Shown here piece after piece: positions 49,940-58,743 of a DNA stretch of 64,000 bases; the stretch's first letter is position 1, and each line of letters begins with the position of its first letter. The translations under genes were made by a program, and so were the position numbers. The DNA is from an uncultured Holophagaceae bacterium (GTDB lineage Bacteria; Acidobacteriota; Holophagae; Holophagales; Holophagaceae), in NCBI GenBank assembly GCA_903913215.1, contig CAIWKE010000010.1, positions 1-64,000 on the forward strand, in the 5' to 3' direction. The notes beneath the pieces are model-generated. The model did no database searches. It saw nothing but the letters and a program-made list of their open reading frames with translations, and was not told where the DNA came from.

Positions 49940-50040
49940 AATAATGGGGGCCCCCGGTTGGTAGCTCCGTCGGAGCCGCCCGTGGCCGTAAAGGCCTGGC
50001 TACCACCCCCGGTGATGGTGGAATTCGCGGGGCTGATCCC
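49940..50040 (-). other. Possible Ig-like (BIG2) gene remnant, or structured RNA on the other strand
   Basis: On the minus strand one frame reads GISPANSTITGGGSQAFTAT, a good match to the first strands of a bacterial Ig-like domain, with no gene around it. On the plus strand the same DNA can fold as a three-way junction: TGGTAGC pairs with GCTACCA, closing CTCC-GTC-GGAG and GGCC-GTAAA-GGCC hairpins, 30-130 bases upstream of the TPR gene. Both readings are speculative. Confidence 0.25.
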
Positions 50041-50074
50041 GGTTTGCTCTGAAGATAAGCTCCATACTGACTCC

Positions 50075-51760
50075 ATGAAGCTGGTCCTCCCCTCCCCGCG
50101 ACTCCTGCTGGGTGCCTTGCTGCTCCTGCTAGTGCTGTCGGTCTCCCTCGTGGGCCTTCGTGAAGGCCCGAAGGCCGCCTGGGCGGTGGTCGGCGCCATG
50201 GGCTTTGGTGTCTGGCTGGGTTGGGCCATCCGCCAGACCTGGATCTACCCGGCCAATTTGGCCCGGGCTGAGGCCCGCTGGGCCGCTGGGGCCTCGGCCG
50301 CAGAGGTGGTGGCGATCCTCGCCGGGGCCCCCCTGGCCACGGGAGAGCTTGGCTATCGGATCCGCCTGCTCCAGGGCACGGCCCACTTGGCCCTGGGAGA
50401 GCGGGACCGCGCCTGGCTCGATGGCCTGGAGGCTCAGCTCGGGCGCCTCCCCTGGTGGAAGCACCTGCTGGTATCCCCCACTTTCCGCAAGGTTCCTGGG
50501 CTCCCTTCGGCCCGGCGCCTCGCCTGGGGCCGGAGCATGATCGGGCTGGCCCCCCGCATGGGCCGATTACGCCACCTGCAGGGCATCCTCCTCCTGCGCA
50601 CGAACAGAGCCGACGCACTGCACGAGGCCTGGATCCACTTCGAAGAAGCCCTGCCCCTTTCCTCCGACGACCCCCTCATCTTGGAAGACCTCCTGCTGGC
50701 AGGGCTCCAGCACGGAAAGGAGGACGTGGCGGAGCAGGCCCTGACGGTGCTCATGACCCGCCACGGAGACTCGCGGCTGCCCTGGGATCGGGGCGCCGCG
50801 GGGCTCTTCCTCCTGCGCCAGCAGCGCTACGTCGAGGCCCTGGCCTTGGTTCAGGGCCTGCCGGTGGATCGGCGGGACCACGCCCTGCTCTGGCTCACGG
50901 AAAGTGTTTCCCGGCGCCAATTGGGCAATCTCCAGGGTGCCTGGGACGTCATCAAGACCGCCATCGACCACCTGCCCGGCTCCTTCCGGCTTTGGATGGA
51001 GCGCTACCAGATCGCCCTCGAGCGACAGCAGCACCAGGACGCGCTCCAGAGCCTGGATCAGGCTTGGCCCACCATCCCCGATGGAGAGGAGGGCGAGTCC
51101 CTGCGCCAGGAGTGGCTGCTGCGACGGGCGGAGTACGCCCTCTGGTGGGAGGACCAGCCTGCCCAGGCCCGGGAGCTGTTGCGATCGGTCCCCAGGGAGA
51201 ACCAGGGCGACCACCACCCTCCGCTGAACCTGCAAATCCAAGTGGCTGAGGGCGACTATGAGGCCGCCTATTCAGAGGTGGTCAGCCTCCTGAAAGCCCA
51301 TCCCGAGGACCCGGATCTGCTCCTGCTCCAGGCGGACTGTCTAGCCGGCATGGAAGCCTGGAAGGCCCTGCTCCCCTACCTGGACGGCCTGGGCGAGGCC
51401 TGCCGGGAGCAGCCCACTTACTGGCACCTACGCGGACTCAGCCGCGCCAACCTCGGAGACCATCTATCAGCCCGCCTGGACCTGGAGCGCGCCGTGCGCA
51501 TGGATCCCCAGGGACTCCGCTACCTGCTGGACGCGGGCCACGCCTGTGCAGAGCTGGGCGACTGGGACCGAGCCGAGGGCCACTGGCGCCAAGCCCTGCA
51601 CTTGGACGCCGAAGGCGAGGAGGCCCTCATCCACTTGGCCGAAGCCCGCCGTGAACTGGCGGACCTGGAAGGGGCCCGCCGCTACCTGCGGGAGTGTCTG
51701 CTGCATCACCCGAACAGCGAGGAGGCCCAGAGCCGACTGGCGGAACTGGAAGCGAACTAG
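50075..51760 (+). CDS. Membrane-anchored TPR-repeat protein
   Basis: The 561-residue protein has two N-terminal hydrophobic segments (LLLGALLLLLVLSVSLVGL and AAWAVVGAMGFGVWLGWA, about 10-55) and then helical tetratricopeptide-like repeats through the C terminus (for example YWHLRGLSRANLGDHLSA, LLDAGHACAELGDWDRAEGH). It should present a protein-interaction solenoid on the inner membrane. Partner unknown. The frame opens at 49958, but the ATG at 50075 begins the hydrophobic segment. Its stop overlaps the stop of the convergent gene. Confidence 0.8.
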   Translation: MKLVLPSPRLLLGALLLLLVLSVSLVGLREGPKAAWAVVGAMGFGVWLGWAIRQTWIYPANLARAEARWAAGASAAEVVAILAGAPLATGELGYRIRLLQGTAHLALGERDRAWLDGLEAQLGRLPWWKHLLVSPTFRKVPGLPSARRLAWGRSMIGLAPRMGRLRHLQGILLLRTNRADALHEAWIHFEEALPLSSDDPLILEDLLLAGLQHGKEDVAEQALTVLMTRHGDSRLPWDRGAAGLFLLRQQRYVEALALVQGLPVDRRDHALLWLTESVSRRQLGNLQGAWDVIKTAIDHLPGSFRLWMERYQIALERQQHQDALQSLDQAWPTIPDGEEGESLRQEWLLRRAEYALWWEDQPAQARELLRSVPRENQGDHHPPLNLQIQVAEGDYEAAYSEVVSLLKAHPEDPDLLLLQADCLAGMEAWKALLPYLDGLGEACREQPTYWHLRGLSRANLGDHLSARLDLERAVRMDPQGLRYLLDAGHACAELGDWDRAEGHWRQALHLDAEGEEALIHLAEARRELADLEGARRYLRECLLHHPNSEEAQSRLAELEAN

Positions 51761-52815
51761 GCCGGAATCTCACCCCGCAGCAGCGCCAGCTTGGTGTCGT
51801 AAAGCGCTTGCATATCCGGAAGTGCCCACTTCCGGGCGTTCTCCAGGGCCTTGATGGCCGCCTTCCGCTGGCCCTGGGCCAGGTTCACCCGAGCCTGCAT
51901 GAGGTAGAAGTCCGATTCCCGGGGCAGCAAGCTGATGGCCTGCTTGATGCGCTTCTGCGCCTCGTCCCAGAGCCCGACCTGCATGGCCTCCTCCGCCAGG
52001 AAGGCGTTGAAGAAGGGATCCTTCTTCCGGGCTTCCATGCCACGGTCCCGGTAGCTCTGGGCCTCAGCCTCACGTCCTTGGGCCCGCAGCAGGTTCTCCA
52101 TGTTGCCGTAGGGGGCGCCGTCCTTGGGATCCTTGGCCAGGGCCTGCAGGAAGGCGTGTTCGGCCTCGGCCTCCTGGCCCAGGCTCCGCTGCACCACGCC
52201 CAGGATGTTCCACCCCACCCCGGTTCCAGGATCCACCGCGATGGCCTGCCGGGCGCTCTGCAGGGCCTCCTCGGAACGATTCTCCGCCAGCAGTTCCACG
52301 GCCCGGTTGCTGTGGAAGAGGGCCCGTACCCGCTCAGGGCTCAGCAAGGCGATCATCTGGGACTGCTGGTGGACCTCCGGCAGGAAGTCCGCGACCAGCT
52401 CCTGTCCCACCAGCCCCACCTGAATCACGGCCACCACGTGGCGTTCATAGCGCACCGTGGTGCCCAGGCGGCGCCAGCGGCTCACCCGCAGGGACTCACC
52501 GTAGCGGGCATTGATGTCCAGCTGCTTGCAGGCGGCCACATAGAGCATGGTGAGAGTGAGGCAGTTGGCTTTCCGGTCCCGCCAGGCCTCCACTGGCGTC
52601 CGGGTGTAGGCATTGTCGTAGGTGATGCCCAGGCCGCCCTCGGACTCCGGGGCGAAGAAGGCCTTGACCAGGTAGTCCAGCTTGGCGCGGACGCCCATCT
52701 GAATGAGGGTGTGCTGGCGTGCGAAGGCCTGGAGTTCCGGAGGCGCCTCAAAAGGATCCTCTCCCGCAGTCAGCAAGGCCGCGCAGCAGAGGAAGGCTAG
52801 GATTCGCAGGCGCAC
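51757..52815 (-). CDS. Exported transglutaminase-like protein with TPR repeats
   Basis: The 352-residue protein has a signal-like N terminus (MRLRILAFLCCAALLTAG), a transglutaminase-like cysteine protease fold (about 60-150; Cys in RKANCLTLTMLYVAAC, His in YERHVVAV, Asp in VADFLPE) and TPR units (about 165-340; GVGWNILGVVQRSLGQEAEA). Enzymatic activity is inferred from the Cys-His-Asp set. The GTG at 52815 has GGGAG 6 bases upstream; an ATG at 52836 lacks a site. It is convergent with the TPR gene. Confidence 0.8.
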   Translation of the reverse strand: MRLRILAFLCCAALLTAGEDPFEAPPELQAFARQHTLIQMGVRAKLDYLVKAFFAPESEGGLGITYDNAYTRTPVEAWRDRKANCLTLTMLYVAACKQLDINARYGESLRVSRWRRLGTTVRYERHVVAVIQVGLVGQELVADFLPEVHQQSQMIALLSPERVRALFHSNRAVELLAENRSEEALQSARQAIAVDPGTGVGWNILGVVQRSLGQEAEAEHAFLQALAKDPKDGAPYGNMENLLRAQGREAEAQSYRDRGMEARKKDPFFNAFLAEEAMQVGLWDEAQKRIKQAISLLPRESDFYLMQARVNLAQGQRKAAIKALENARKWALPDMQALYDTKLALLRGEIPA

Positions 52816-52897
52816 GGATGGCTCCCGATTCAACATAGGTCTACGGACAGGGGTTTCAAGCGATTATGCGATCCTTGAAGGATCCAGGAGGAAAAAC

Positions 52898-53818
52898 ATG
52901 TCAAGTCCCACGGCGGTTGTATGTGCCTATTCCAGCGTGGGAACGGCGGCCCTGGAGGGCCTGCTGGAAGCGGGTGTCGAGGTAAAGGCCCTGTACACCT
53001 ACGCCCAGGGGGCCGACGAGCTGTGGTTCACGCCTCCGGCCACCGTGGCGGAGGCTCACGGCATTCCCGTCCACCTGGCCCCGGCTTTCAACGAGGACTC
53101 GGTTTATGAGGCCATCCGCGCCCAGCAGCCAGACTTCCTCTTCAGCTTCTATTTCCGGGAGATGATCCAGGCGCGCTTCCTGGAACTGCCCCGGCTGGGC
53201 GCCTTCAACCTGCACGGCAGCCTGCTGCCGAGGTACCGTGGCCGGGCCCCCCTCAACTGGGTCCTGGTGAAAGGGGAGACGGAAACCGGCATCAGCCTTC
53301 ACGCCATGACTCCCAAGCCCGATGACGGCCACATCGCAGCTCAAGCGCGGCTGCCCATTGCCTGGGACGAGACGGCCCTGAGCCTCACGGAGAAGGCCGC
53401 CATCGCAGGTCGCAGCCTGGTACGCGATGCCGTTCCGGGCCTCGTGGATGGCAGCACCCAACTCATCAACCAGAAGACACTTGGACCGTCGACCTACTTT
53501 GGGGGCCGCAAGCCCGCGGACTCCCGCCTCGACTTCACCATGACCGCCCTGGAGGCCTTCAATCAGGTCCGGGCCGTGGCCGATCCCTGGCCCAACGCCT
53601 TTCTTGAGACACTCGCGGGCACGGTGAAGGTGGCCTGGGCCCTGCCCAGCGCCGAGCCATGCCCGCCGGGCCGATTCAGGTTGACCCAGGAGGGCCTTCT
53701 GCTGGGCTTCGTGGACGGGGCCCTGCGACTCCACGTCCTTAGGGCCGGGACACGCCGGGTCGAGCGCCCCACTGAGCAGGCGGAGTTGCTCCGGGGCCTG
53801 GGATTGCTAGAAGGCTGA
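52898..53818 (+). CDS. Formyltransferase (ArnA/Fmt-type fold)
   Basis: The 306-residue protein resembles the formyltransferase domain of ArnA and methionyl-tRNA formyltransferase, using 10-formyltetrahydrofolate. Active-site elements: FNLHGSLLPRYRGRAPLNW (Asn-His pair) and the Asp in TPKPDDGHI, followed by a C-terminal OB-like domain. The best guess is formylation of an amino sugar nucleotide or a similar small molecule. No ArnB/ArnC genes lie nearby. CCAGGAGG lies 6 bases before the ATG. Confidence 0.85.
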   Translation: MSSPTAVVCAYSSVGTAALEGLLEAGVEVKALYTYAQGADELWFTPPATVAEAHGIPVHLAPAFNEDSVYEAIRAQQPDFLFSFYFREMIQARFLELPRLGAFNLHGSLLPRYRGRAPLNWVLVKGETETGISLHAMTPKPDDGHIAAQARLPIAWDETALSLTEKAAIAGRSLVRDAVPGLVDGSTQLINQKTLGPSTYFGGRKPADSRLDFTMTALEAFNQVRAVADPWPNAFLETLAGTVKVAWALPSAEPCPPGRFRLTQEGLLLGFVDGALRLHVLRAGTRRVERPTEQAELLRGLGLLEG

Positions 53819-53990
53819 ATCTCGCACCTCCCAAGAGACAACCTGCGGTGTTCGGGGATCCAGGGCTCCGTGCCTTGGGCAACAGAACACCAAAGGAGGC
53901 TTAGGCCAAGGATCCGCCCCTGGGGGAAGCCAAGGACTCGCGTCGGAACCCCGGCTGCGATTATCCTGAGCCTCCGCCCCAGGAGTCTTC

Positions 53991-55046
53991 ATGCAAAGTG
54001 TGATCACCGGAACCGGTATTGGCGTGCCTCCGCATGTCGTTACAAACGAGGCCCTCTCCCGGCTCATGAACACTTCCGACGAGTGGATCCGGGTGCGGAG
54101 CGGCATCCAGGAACGCCGTTATGCGGACACGGGGCAGGGCTCCACAGACCTGGGTGTGCTCGCCTCTCACGCCGCCATCGCCGACGCGGGCCTAGTGCCC
54201 ACAGATATCGATGCGGTGATCTTTGCCACCATGACGCCCGACCACCTCCTGCCAGGCAATGGGCCCCTGCTGCAGACCGCCCTGGGCTTGCGCGACGTCC
54301 CCACCTTCGACATCCGGCAACAGTGCAGCGGCTTCCTATACGGGCTGGAGTTGGCGGACCTGTTCATCCAAAGCGGACGCTACACGCGGGTGCTGTTGGT
54401 GGGCGCCGAAGTCCACTCCCCCTTCATGCCCTGGCACCTGGGATGGGACACCCTCATCGGCAAGGAGACCCGGGAGATCACCGAGGCGGAACGCATCGAG
54501 AACACCGCCAGCCGGGACCGCACGGTCCTCTTTGGTGACGGCGCGGGCGCCGCAGTGATCGAGGCCCGGGACGGCCGCACTGGCCTCGGCCCCATTTGCC
54601 TACACACGGACGGCACCGGTGCGAGCGTGCTGACCATGAAGGGCGTCAGCTTCAAGCAGCGGCCCTTCGTCTCATCGGCCCAGATCAGCGCCGGAGACAC
54701 CCTGCCCACCATGTTCGGCAAGGAGGTCTTCCGCGCCGCCGTGACCCTCATGCCCCAGGCCGTGCGTGAGGTCTGCGAGATGTCCGGCCTGGTCCTGGAG
54801 GACATCGACCTGCTCCTGATCCACCAGGCCAACCTTCGCATCATTGAAGGCGTGCAGAAGGCTCTGGGCCTGCCTGCGGAGAAGGTGCCCCACAACATCG
54901 AACGCTACGGCAACACCACCGCCGCCACCCTGCCCATCCTCTTCCACGAGTGCCGTCAGAACGGCCTGGTGAGGCCCGGCATGAACATCGTGTTCACGGC
55001 CCTGGGCTCAGGCCTGCATTGGGGCGCCGCGCTCTACCGTTCCTGA
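53991..55046 (+). CDS. 3-oxoacyl-ACP synthase III (FabH-like)
   Basis: The 351-residue thiolase-fold condensing enzyme has the Cys-His-Asn triad: Cys112 in RQQCSGFLYG, His278 in LIHQANLRI and Asn308 in RYGNTTAAT. It is longer than housekeeping FabH by about 30 residues, with an insertion around 165-190 (KETREITEAERIENTAS) in the substrate-tunnel region. That points to a FabH-like enzyme with altered acyl preference. No fab cluster surrounds it. Confidence 0.9.
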   Translation: MQSVITGTGIGVPPHVVTNEALSRLMNTSDEWIRVRSGIQERRYADTGQGSTDLGVLASHAAIADAGLVPTDIDAVIFATMTPDHLLPGNGPLLQTALGLRDVPTFDIRQQCSGFLYGLELADLFIQSGRYTRVLLVGAEVHSPFMPWHLGWDTLIGKETREITEAERIENTASRDRTVLFGDGAGAAVIEARDGRTGLGPICLHTDGTGASVLTMKGVSFKQRPFVSSAQISAGDTLPTMFGKEVFRAAVTLMPQAVREVCEMSGLVLEDIDLLLIHQANLRIIEGVQKALGLPAEKVPHNIERYGNTTAATLPILFHECRQNGLVRPGMNIVFTALGSGLHWGAALYRS

Positions 55047-55098
55047 GTGGCCGTCCCGAATAAGTGGGTACAAAATGCCCTATCATTCAGGAGGTTCC

Positions 55099-55458
55099 AT
55101 GCGTTGCCGTTCCCTGGCCCTGGCCCTGTTCCTTCCCGTCCTGGCCCCCACCCTCGCCTGGGCCGCCCCCGCTTCCAAGCCGCGCAAGCAGGCCTCCGGC
55201 CCCGTGAAGAGCGCCAAGGAGGCCAAGGCCATCGCCGAGCAGGAGACGGGCGGCAAAGCCACCTCCGCGCGCCGGGTGGCCCTGGATGGCGCCTCCGGCG
55301 GCTGGGAGGTGGAGGTCCGCATGCCCGGCGAAGCCCGAGGCTGGCGCTGCCTTATCGATGCGGACACGCACCTGGTCCACACCAAGACCCGCATTGACCA
55401 GCCTGGCAGTAGGGCCAAAGGCGAGGGCCCCGTCAGCGTCGTGAAAGGCCGGAACTGA
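55099..55458 (+). CDS. Small exported PepSY-like protein
   Basis: The 119-residue protein has a signal peptide (RSLALALFLPVLAPTLAWA) and a PepSY-like sequence: AKAIAEQETGGKATSARRVA followed by GWEVEVRMPGEARGWRCLID. PepSY proteins are exported inhibitors or regulators of peptidases; here the role is unproven. AGGAGG (55089-55094) is 4 bases before the ATG at 55099. Confidence 0.65.
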   Translation: MRCRSLALALFLPVLAPTLAWAAPASKPRKQASGPVKSAKEAKAIAEQETGGKATSARRVALDGASGGWEVEVRMPGEARGWRCLIDADTHLVHTKTRIDQPGSRAKGEGPVSVVKGRN

Positions 55459-55575
55459 GGGACGGCTGCCCGACGCCCGCCGATCATTCGCCGGTTTTCC
55501 CCCGCAGGAACCCACCCGGTTTGACACTCCGGCCTAGAATCGTATCCGTGGCCAATGCCACAAGGAGAATCACAC

Positions 55576-56619
55576 ATGAGTCTGATGGACTGGGGCAAAG
55601 CCCAATTCCTCGACATTCTCGAATGGCTGGATGACTCCAGCGACACCCTGGCCTGGCGCTTCCCCATGCGCGGGCAGGAGATCCAGAACGGCGGCCAGCT
55701 GGTTGTGCGCGAAAGCCAGGAGGCGGTCTTCGTGAACGAAGGCCAGATGGCGGACGTGTTCAAGCCGGGCACCCACCGGCTGAACACCCAGAACCTGCCA
55801 GTCCTGGCCACGCTCAAAGGCTGGAAGTACGGCTTTGAAAGCCCCTTCAAGAGCGATGTCTACTTCATCTCCACCAAGCTCTACAACGACCTAAAGTGGG
55901 GCACTTCGAATCCCATCATGATGCGCGACGCGGACTTCGGCATGCTGCGCATCCGGGCCTTCGGCATCTACTCGATCAAGGTGGTGGACAGCGGCACCTT
56001 CCTCAAGCAGCTGGTGGGCACCAACGGCGTCTACACCGTGCCCGACATCTCTGAGCAGCTGCGCAAGACCATCATGAGCCGCTTCACGGACGTGCTGGGC
56101 GAGGCCAAGGTGCCCGCCCTGGACCTGGCTTCCAAGTACGACGAGCTGTCGGACCTGGTGAAGCAGAAGCTGGCCGAAGAATTCAAGACCATGGGCCTGG
56201 AACTGTCCAAGTTCTTCGTGGAGAACATCAGCCTCCCCGAGGAAGTGGAAGCGATGATGGACAAGCGCACCGGCGTGGGCATGATGGCCCCCGTCATGGG
56301 CGCCTACACGCAGATGCAGGTGGCCGACAGCATTCCCCTCGCGGCCCAGAACCAGGGCGGCGTCGCAGGCCTGGGCATGGGCATGGGCGTAGGCTTCGGC
56401 ATGGGCAACATGATGGGTCAGCAGATGGCTGGCGCCCAGCAGCAGATGGGCCAGCAGGGCTACCCGGGTGGTGCCGCCCCTGCGGCCCCCGCCGCCCCGG
56501 CCAAGTCCCTCAAGGAAGAGCTGACCGAGCTGAAGGATCTCTTCGACAGTCAGCTCATCAGCCAGGCCGAGTTCGACACCCAGCGCGGCGCCATCATGAA
56601 GAAGCACGGGATGGGTTGA
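55576..56619 (+). CDS. SPFH-domain protein with SHOCT C terminus (YdjI-like)
   Basis: The 347-residue protein has an SPFH-like core (about 35-230; QLVVRESQEAVFVNEGQMAD, FGMLRIRAFGIYSIKV), a Gly/Met/Gln-rich linker (about 255-300) and a C-terminal SHOCT motif (LKDLFDSQLISQAEFDTQRG). This matches the YdjI/YdfA-type virion-core-like proteins found in many bacteria. A possible membrane-stress or scaffold role is from family knowledge. AAGGAGA precedes the ATG at 55576. Confidence 0.88.
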   Translation: MSLMDWGKAQFLDILEWLDDSSDTLAWRFPMRGQEIQNGGQLVVRESQEAVFVNEGQMADVFKPGTHRLNTQNLPVLATLKGWKYGFESPFKSDVYFISTKLYNDLKWGTSNPIMMRDADFGMLRIRAFGIYSIKVVDSGTFLKQLVGTNGVYTVPDISEQLRKTIMSRFTDVLGEAKVPALDLASKYDELSDLVKQKLAEEFKTMGLELSKFFVENISLPEEVEAMMDKRTGVGMMAPVMGAYTQMQVADSIPLAAQNQGGVAGLGMGMGVGFGMGNMMGQQMAGAQQQMGQQGYPGGAAPAAPAAPAKSLKEELTELKDLFDSQLISQAEFDTQRGAIMKKHGMG

Positions 56620-56658
56620 AGAACGACTCACCCCCGAGAACGCGGAAGAAAAGCCATT

Positions 56659-56729
56659 AACCGTAGAGGACGCGGAGAACGCAGAGAGAAGGACCTGGTC
56701 CCTCTGCGCACTCTGCGTCCTCTGCGGTT
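56659..56729. repeat. Imperfect inverted repeat, second copy of the GCAGAGGACGC element
   Basis: The left arm (56659-56685, AACCGTAGAGGACGCGGAG) pairs with the right arm (56703-56729) at 23 of 27 positions, with an intervening ACCTGGTCC. It is homologous to the perfect element at 5421-5491, including the CTGGTC loop. It lies between convergent SPFH and CDF genes. Confidence 0.8.
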
Positions 56730-56752
56730 TGCGCTTTTTGTGCCCAACCACC

Positions 56753-57694
56753 CTAATCGTGATGGTGATGCTCATGCCCTTCAGACTCGTGCTCATGCCG
56801 GAACCGGTGCAGGTGCCGCTGGGCCATGGCCGCGGTCTCGAAGTGCAGGGTCAGGTGGCGGACACCGAAGTGGTCCTCCAATAGGTGCTCGATGCGGTGC
56901 TGGTGTGCTTCCGTGTCCTCCAGGCGCTCCGTCTCCACGATGACGTGGGCCGAGCAGACCGTGAGGTGACTGCAGACCCGCCAGGAGCGCAGATCCTCGA
57001 CGCCGAGGATGCCCGGGAGCAGCAGCAGCTGCCGCTTGGCCTCCTCCTGGTCGAAGGCGGCGCGGTGCATGAGGATGTCCAGGGCATCCCGCAGCAGTAG
57101 GAAAGCCCCTCGCAGGATGAGGGCGGCGATGCCCGCCGCCAGCAGTGGGTCCACCCAGTGCCAGCCCGTGAGGCGGATCACCACCATGCCCACCATGACC
57201 GCCACGTTGGCGAGGCTGTCCCCCAGTGCATGGAGGTAGGCGGACCGGAGGTTCAGGTCCCGCTCCTGGCCTCTGCCCTGGGGCACGAGCACGAAGGTGG
57301 CGGCCAGGTTCAGCAAGAGGCCCAGGGCCGAGAAGGCGATGGCCCAGCCCAGCTGGATCTGGTGCGGATGCCGGAGGCGCTGCCAGGCCTCGTAGAGCAC
57401 GGCCCCCGCCAGCACCACCAGCAGGATGACGCCCAGCAGGGTGTTGAAGATCTCGATGCGGTGCCAACCGTAGGTCCAGCGCTCGCAGGGCTCCCGGCGA
57501 TTGGCCAAGCGGATGCCCGCCAGGGCCAGCAGGTTCACCACGGCGTCGTTGAGGTTCTCCAGGCTGTCCGAGACCAGACCCAGGGAGCCGGTCCAGAGCC
57601 CGCCCAGGCCCTGCGCCAGGAAGTTCAGCCCGAAAATAAGCGAGCTGAGGGCCAGGCGGCCGGTGGTGGTGGGACCGTGGGTGTGCGCCATCAT
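56753..57694 (-). CDS. Cation diffusion facilitator (CDF) family transporter
   Basis: The 313-residue protein has six membrane segments and a C-terminal cytoplasmic domain ending in a His-rich tail (HRHEHESEGHEHHHHD). CDF proteins export Zn2+, Co2+, Fe2+ or Mn2+ against proton flow. In the first metal site the usual histidine or aspartate position of the DxxxD motif reads DSLENLND; the second site is HALGDSLAN. Metal specificity is therefore open. Its start overlaps the stop of the enoyl-CoA hydratase gene. Confidence 0.9.
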   Translation of the reverse strand: MMAHTHGPTTTGRLALSSLIFGLNFLAQGLGGLWTGSLGLVSDSLENLNDAVVNLLALAGIRLANRREPCERWTYGWHRIEIFNTLLGVILLVVLAGAVLYEAWQRLRHPHQIQLGWAIAFSALGLLLNLAATFVLVPQGRGQERDLNLRSAYLHALGDSLANVAVMVGMVVIRLTGWHWVDPLLAAGIAALILRGAFLLLRDALDILMHRAAFDQEEAKRQLLLLPGILGVEDLRSWRVCSHLTVCSAHVIVETERLEDTEAHQHRIEHLLEDHFGVRHLTLHFETAAMAQRHLHRFRHEHESEGHEHHHHD

Positions 57695-58476
57695 TCGCCC
57701 CGATACACCGGCTTGCGCTTGTCCCGGAAGGCGGCCAAACCCTCCAGGCGGTCCTTGGTCGGAATCACCTGCCCATAGCAGACTCCCTCCAGGGCCAGAC
57801 CACCAGCCAGGTCCAGCTCCAGACCTTCGTTTACCGCCTGCTTGGCCATGCGCAGGGCGATGGGACCGTTGGGTAGGATCTCCCGAGCCAGGTCCAAGGC
57901 TGCCTTGAGGGCCTGCCCCGCAGGCACCACTCGATTCAGTAAGCCGAGCCGCTCAGCCTCGACGGCATCAATGCGCCGGGCGCTGAAGATCAGCTCCTTG
58001 GCCCGGGCCGGGCCGATGAGCCGGGGGAGACGCTGGGTGCCCCCGGCGCCGGGGATGATGGCCAGCGCCGTCTCCACCAGGCCCATCCTGGCACCGGCCC
58101 CTGCCACCCGCAGGTCCGCCGCCAGGGCCAGCTCCAGACCGCCCCCGAAGGCGGCTCCCTCCAACACGGCCAGCACGGGCATGGGCAGGGCCTCCAGCTC
58201 TGTGAAGGTGGAGCGGATGCCCTGCACGAAGACCTCAGCTTCCGCAGGCGACATGGTGGCCCGCTCCTTCAGGTCAGCCCCGGCGCAGAAGACCCCAGGC
58301 ACCAGACTGTGCACCACCACTACCCGGACCCCAGGGTCCGAACCCAGCTCCGCCAGGGCCTCCCAAAGCTCCGCCAGCAACTGGCGGCCCAGGGCGTTCC
58401 TGGCCTCTGGCCGGTCCAGTCCCACCAGGACGATGCCCTCGTCAGCTCCCGAAAGGCGCTCGACGCGGACTTCCAT
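57691..58476 (-). CDS. Enoyl-CoA hydratase/isomerase family protein
   Basis: The 261-residue crotonase-fold enzyme has LDRPEARNALGRQLLAEL, CAGADLKERATMSP for the first oxyanion contact, and AFGGGLELALAADLRVAG, LVETALAIIPGAGGTQRLPR carrying the catalytic glutamates. It hydrates trans-2-enoyl-CoA, or acts in a related reaction such as methylglutaconyl-CoA hydration. Start overlaps the biotinyl carrier stop by one base (TGATG). Confidence 0.94.
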   Translation of the reverse strand: MEVRVERLSGADEGIVLVGLDRPEARNALGRQLLAELWEALAELGSDPGVRVVVVHSLVPGVFCAGADLKERATMSPAEAEVFVQGIRSTFTELEALPMPVLAVLEGAAFGGGLELALAADLRVAGAGARMGLVETALAIIPGAGGTQRLPRLIGPARAKELIFSARRIDAVEAERLGLLNRVVPAGQALKAALDLAREILPNGPIALRMAKQAVNEGLELDLAGGLALEGVCYGQVIPTKDRLEGLAAFRDKRKPVYRGE

Positions 58477-58688
58477 CAGGACAGCTCCACGATGGCATCC
58501 CCTTCATTCAGGAACTGCTCAGCGGCCACGAATACTTTTCGGACCGTGCCGCCCTGGGGGGCGCCCACGGGGATCTGCATCTTCATCGAATCGACGATGA
58601 TCAGGTCCTGTTCCTCAGCCACGATCTGGCCCTCGGTGACGCAGACCTCCAGCACTTTCCCGGCCATCTCCGCCTTCACCACTGCCAT
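58476..58688 (-). CDS. Stand-alone biotinyl/lipoyl carrier protein
   Basis: The 70-residue protein consists of just one biotinyl-domain fold: AEMAGKVLEVCVTEGQIV, the attachment lysine in VDSMKMQIP, and GTVRKVFVAAEQFLNEGDAI. It would be biotinylated and serve an acyl-CoA carboxylase such as the beta subunit at 42.3-43.8 kb. The ATG at 58688 follows GAGGTGG; the longer frame is spurious. Enoyl-CoA hydratase is coupled downstream. Confidence 0.9.
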   Translation of the reverse strand: MAVVKAEMAGKVLEVCVTEGQIVAEEQDLIIVDSMKMQIPVGAPQGGTVRKVFVAAEQFLNEGDAIVELS

Positions 58689-58743
58689 GAGCCACCTCGG
58701 GGACGATGGCCAAGTGTAGCGGCGGGTCGGCCGGTTGGGGTGG

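Noticed and set aside
48622-50229. 535-codon minus-strand open frame containing the Ig-like phrase
   Set aside because: Most of it is antisense to the acyl-CoA dehydrogenase. Only the short spacer part was kept, as a low-confidence item.
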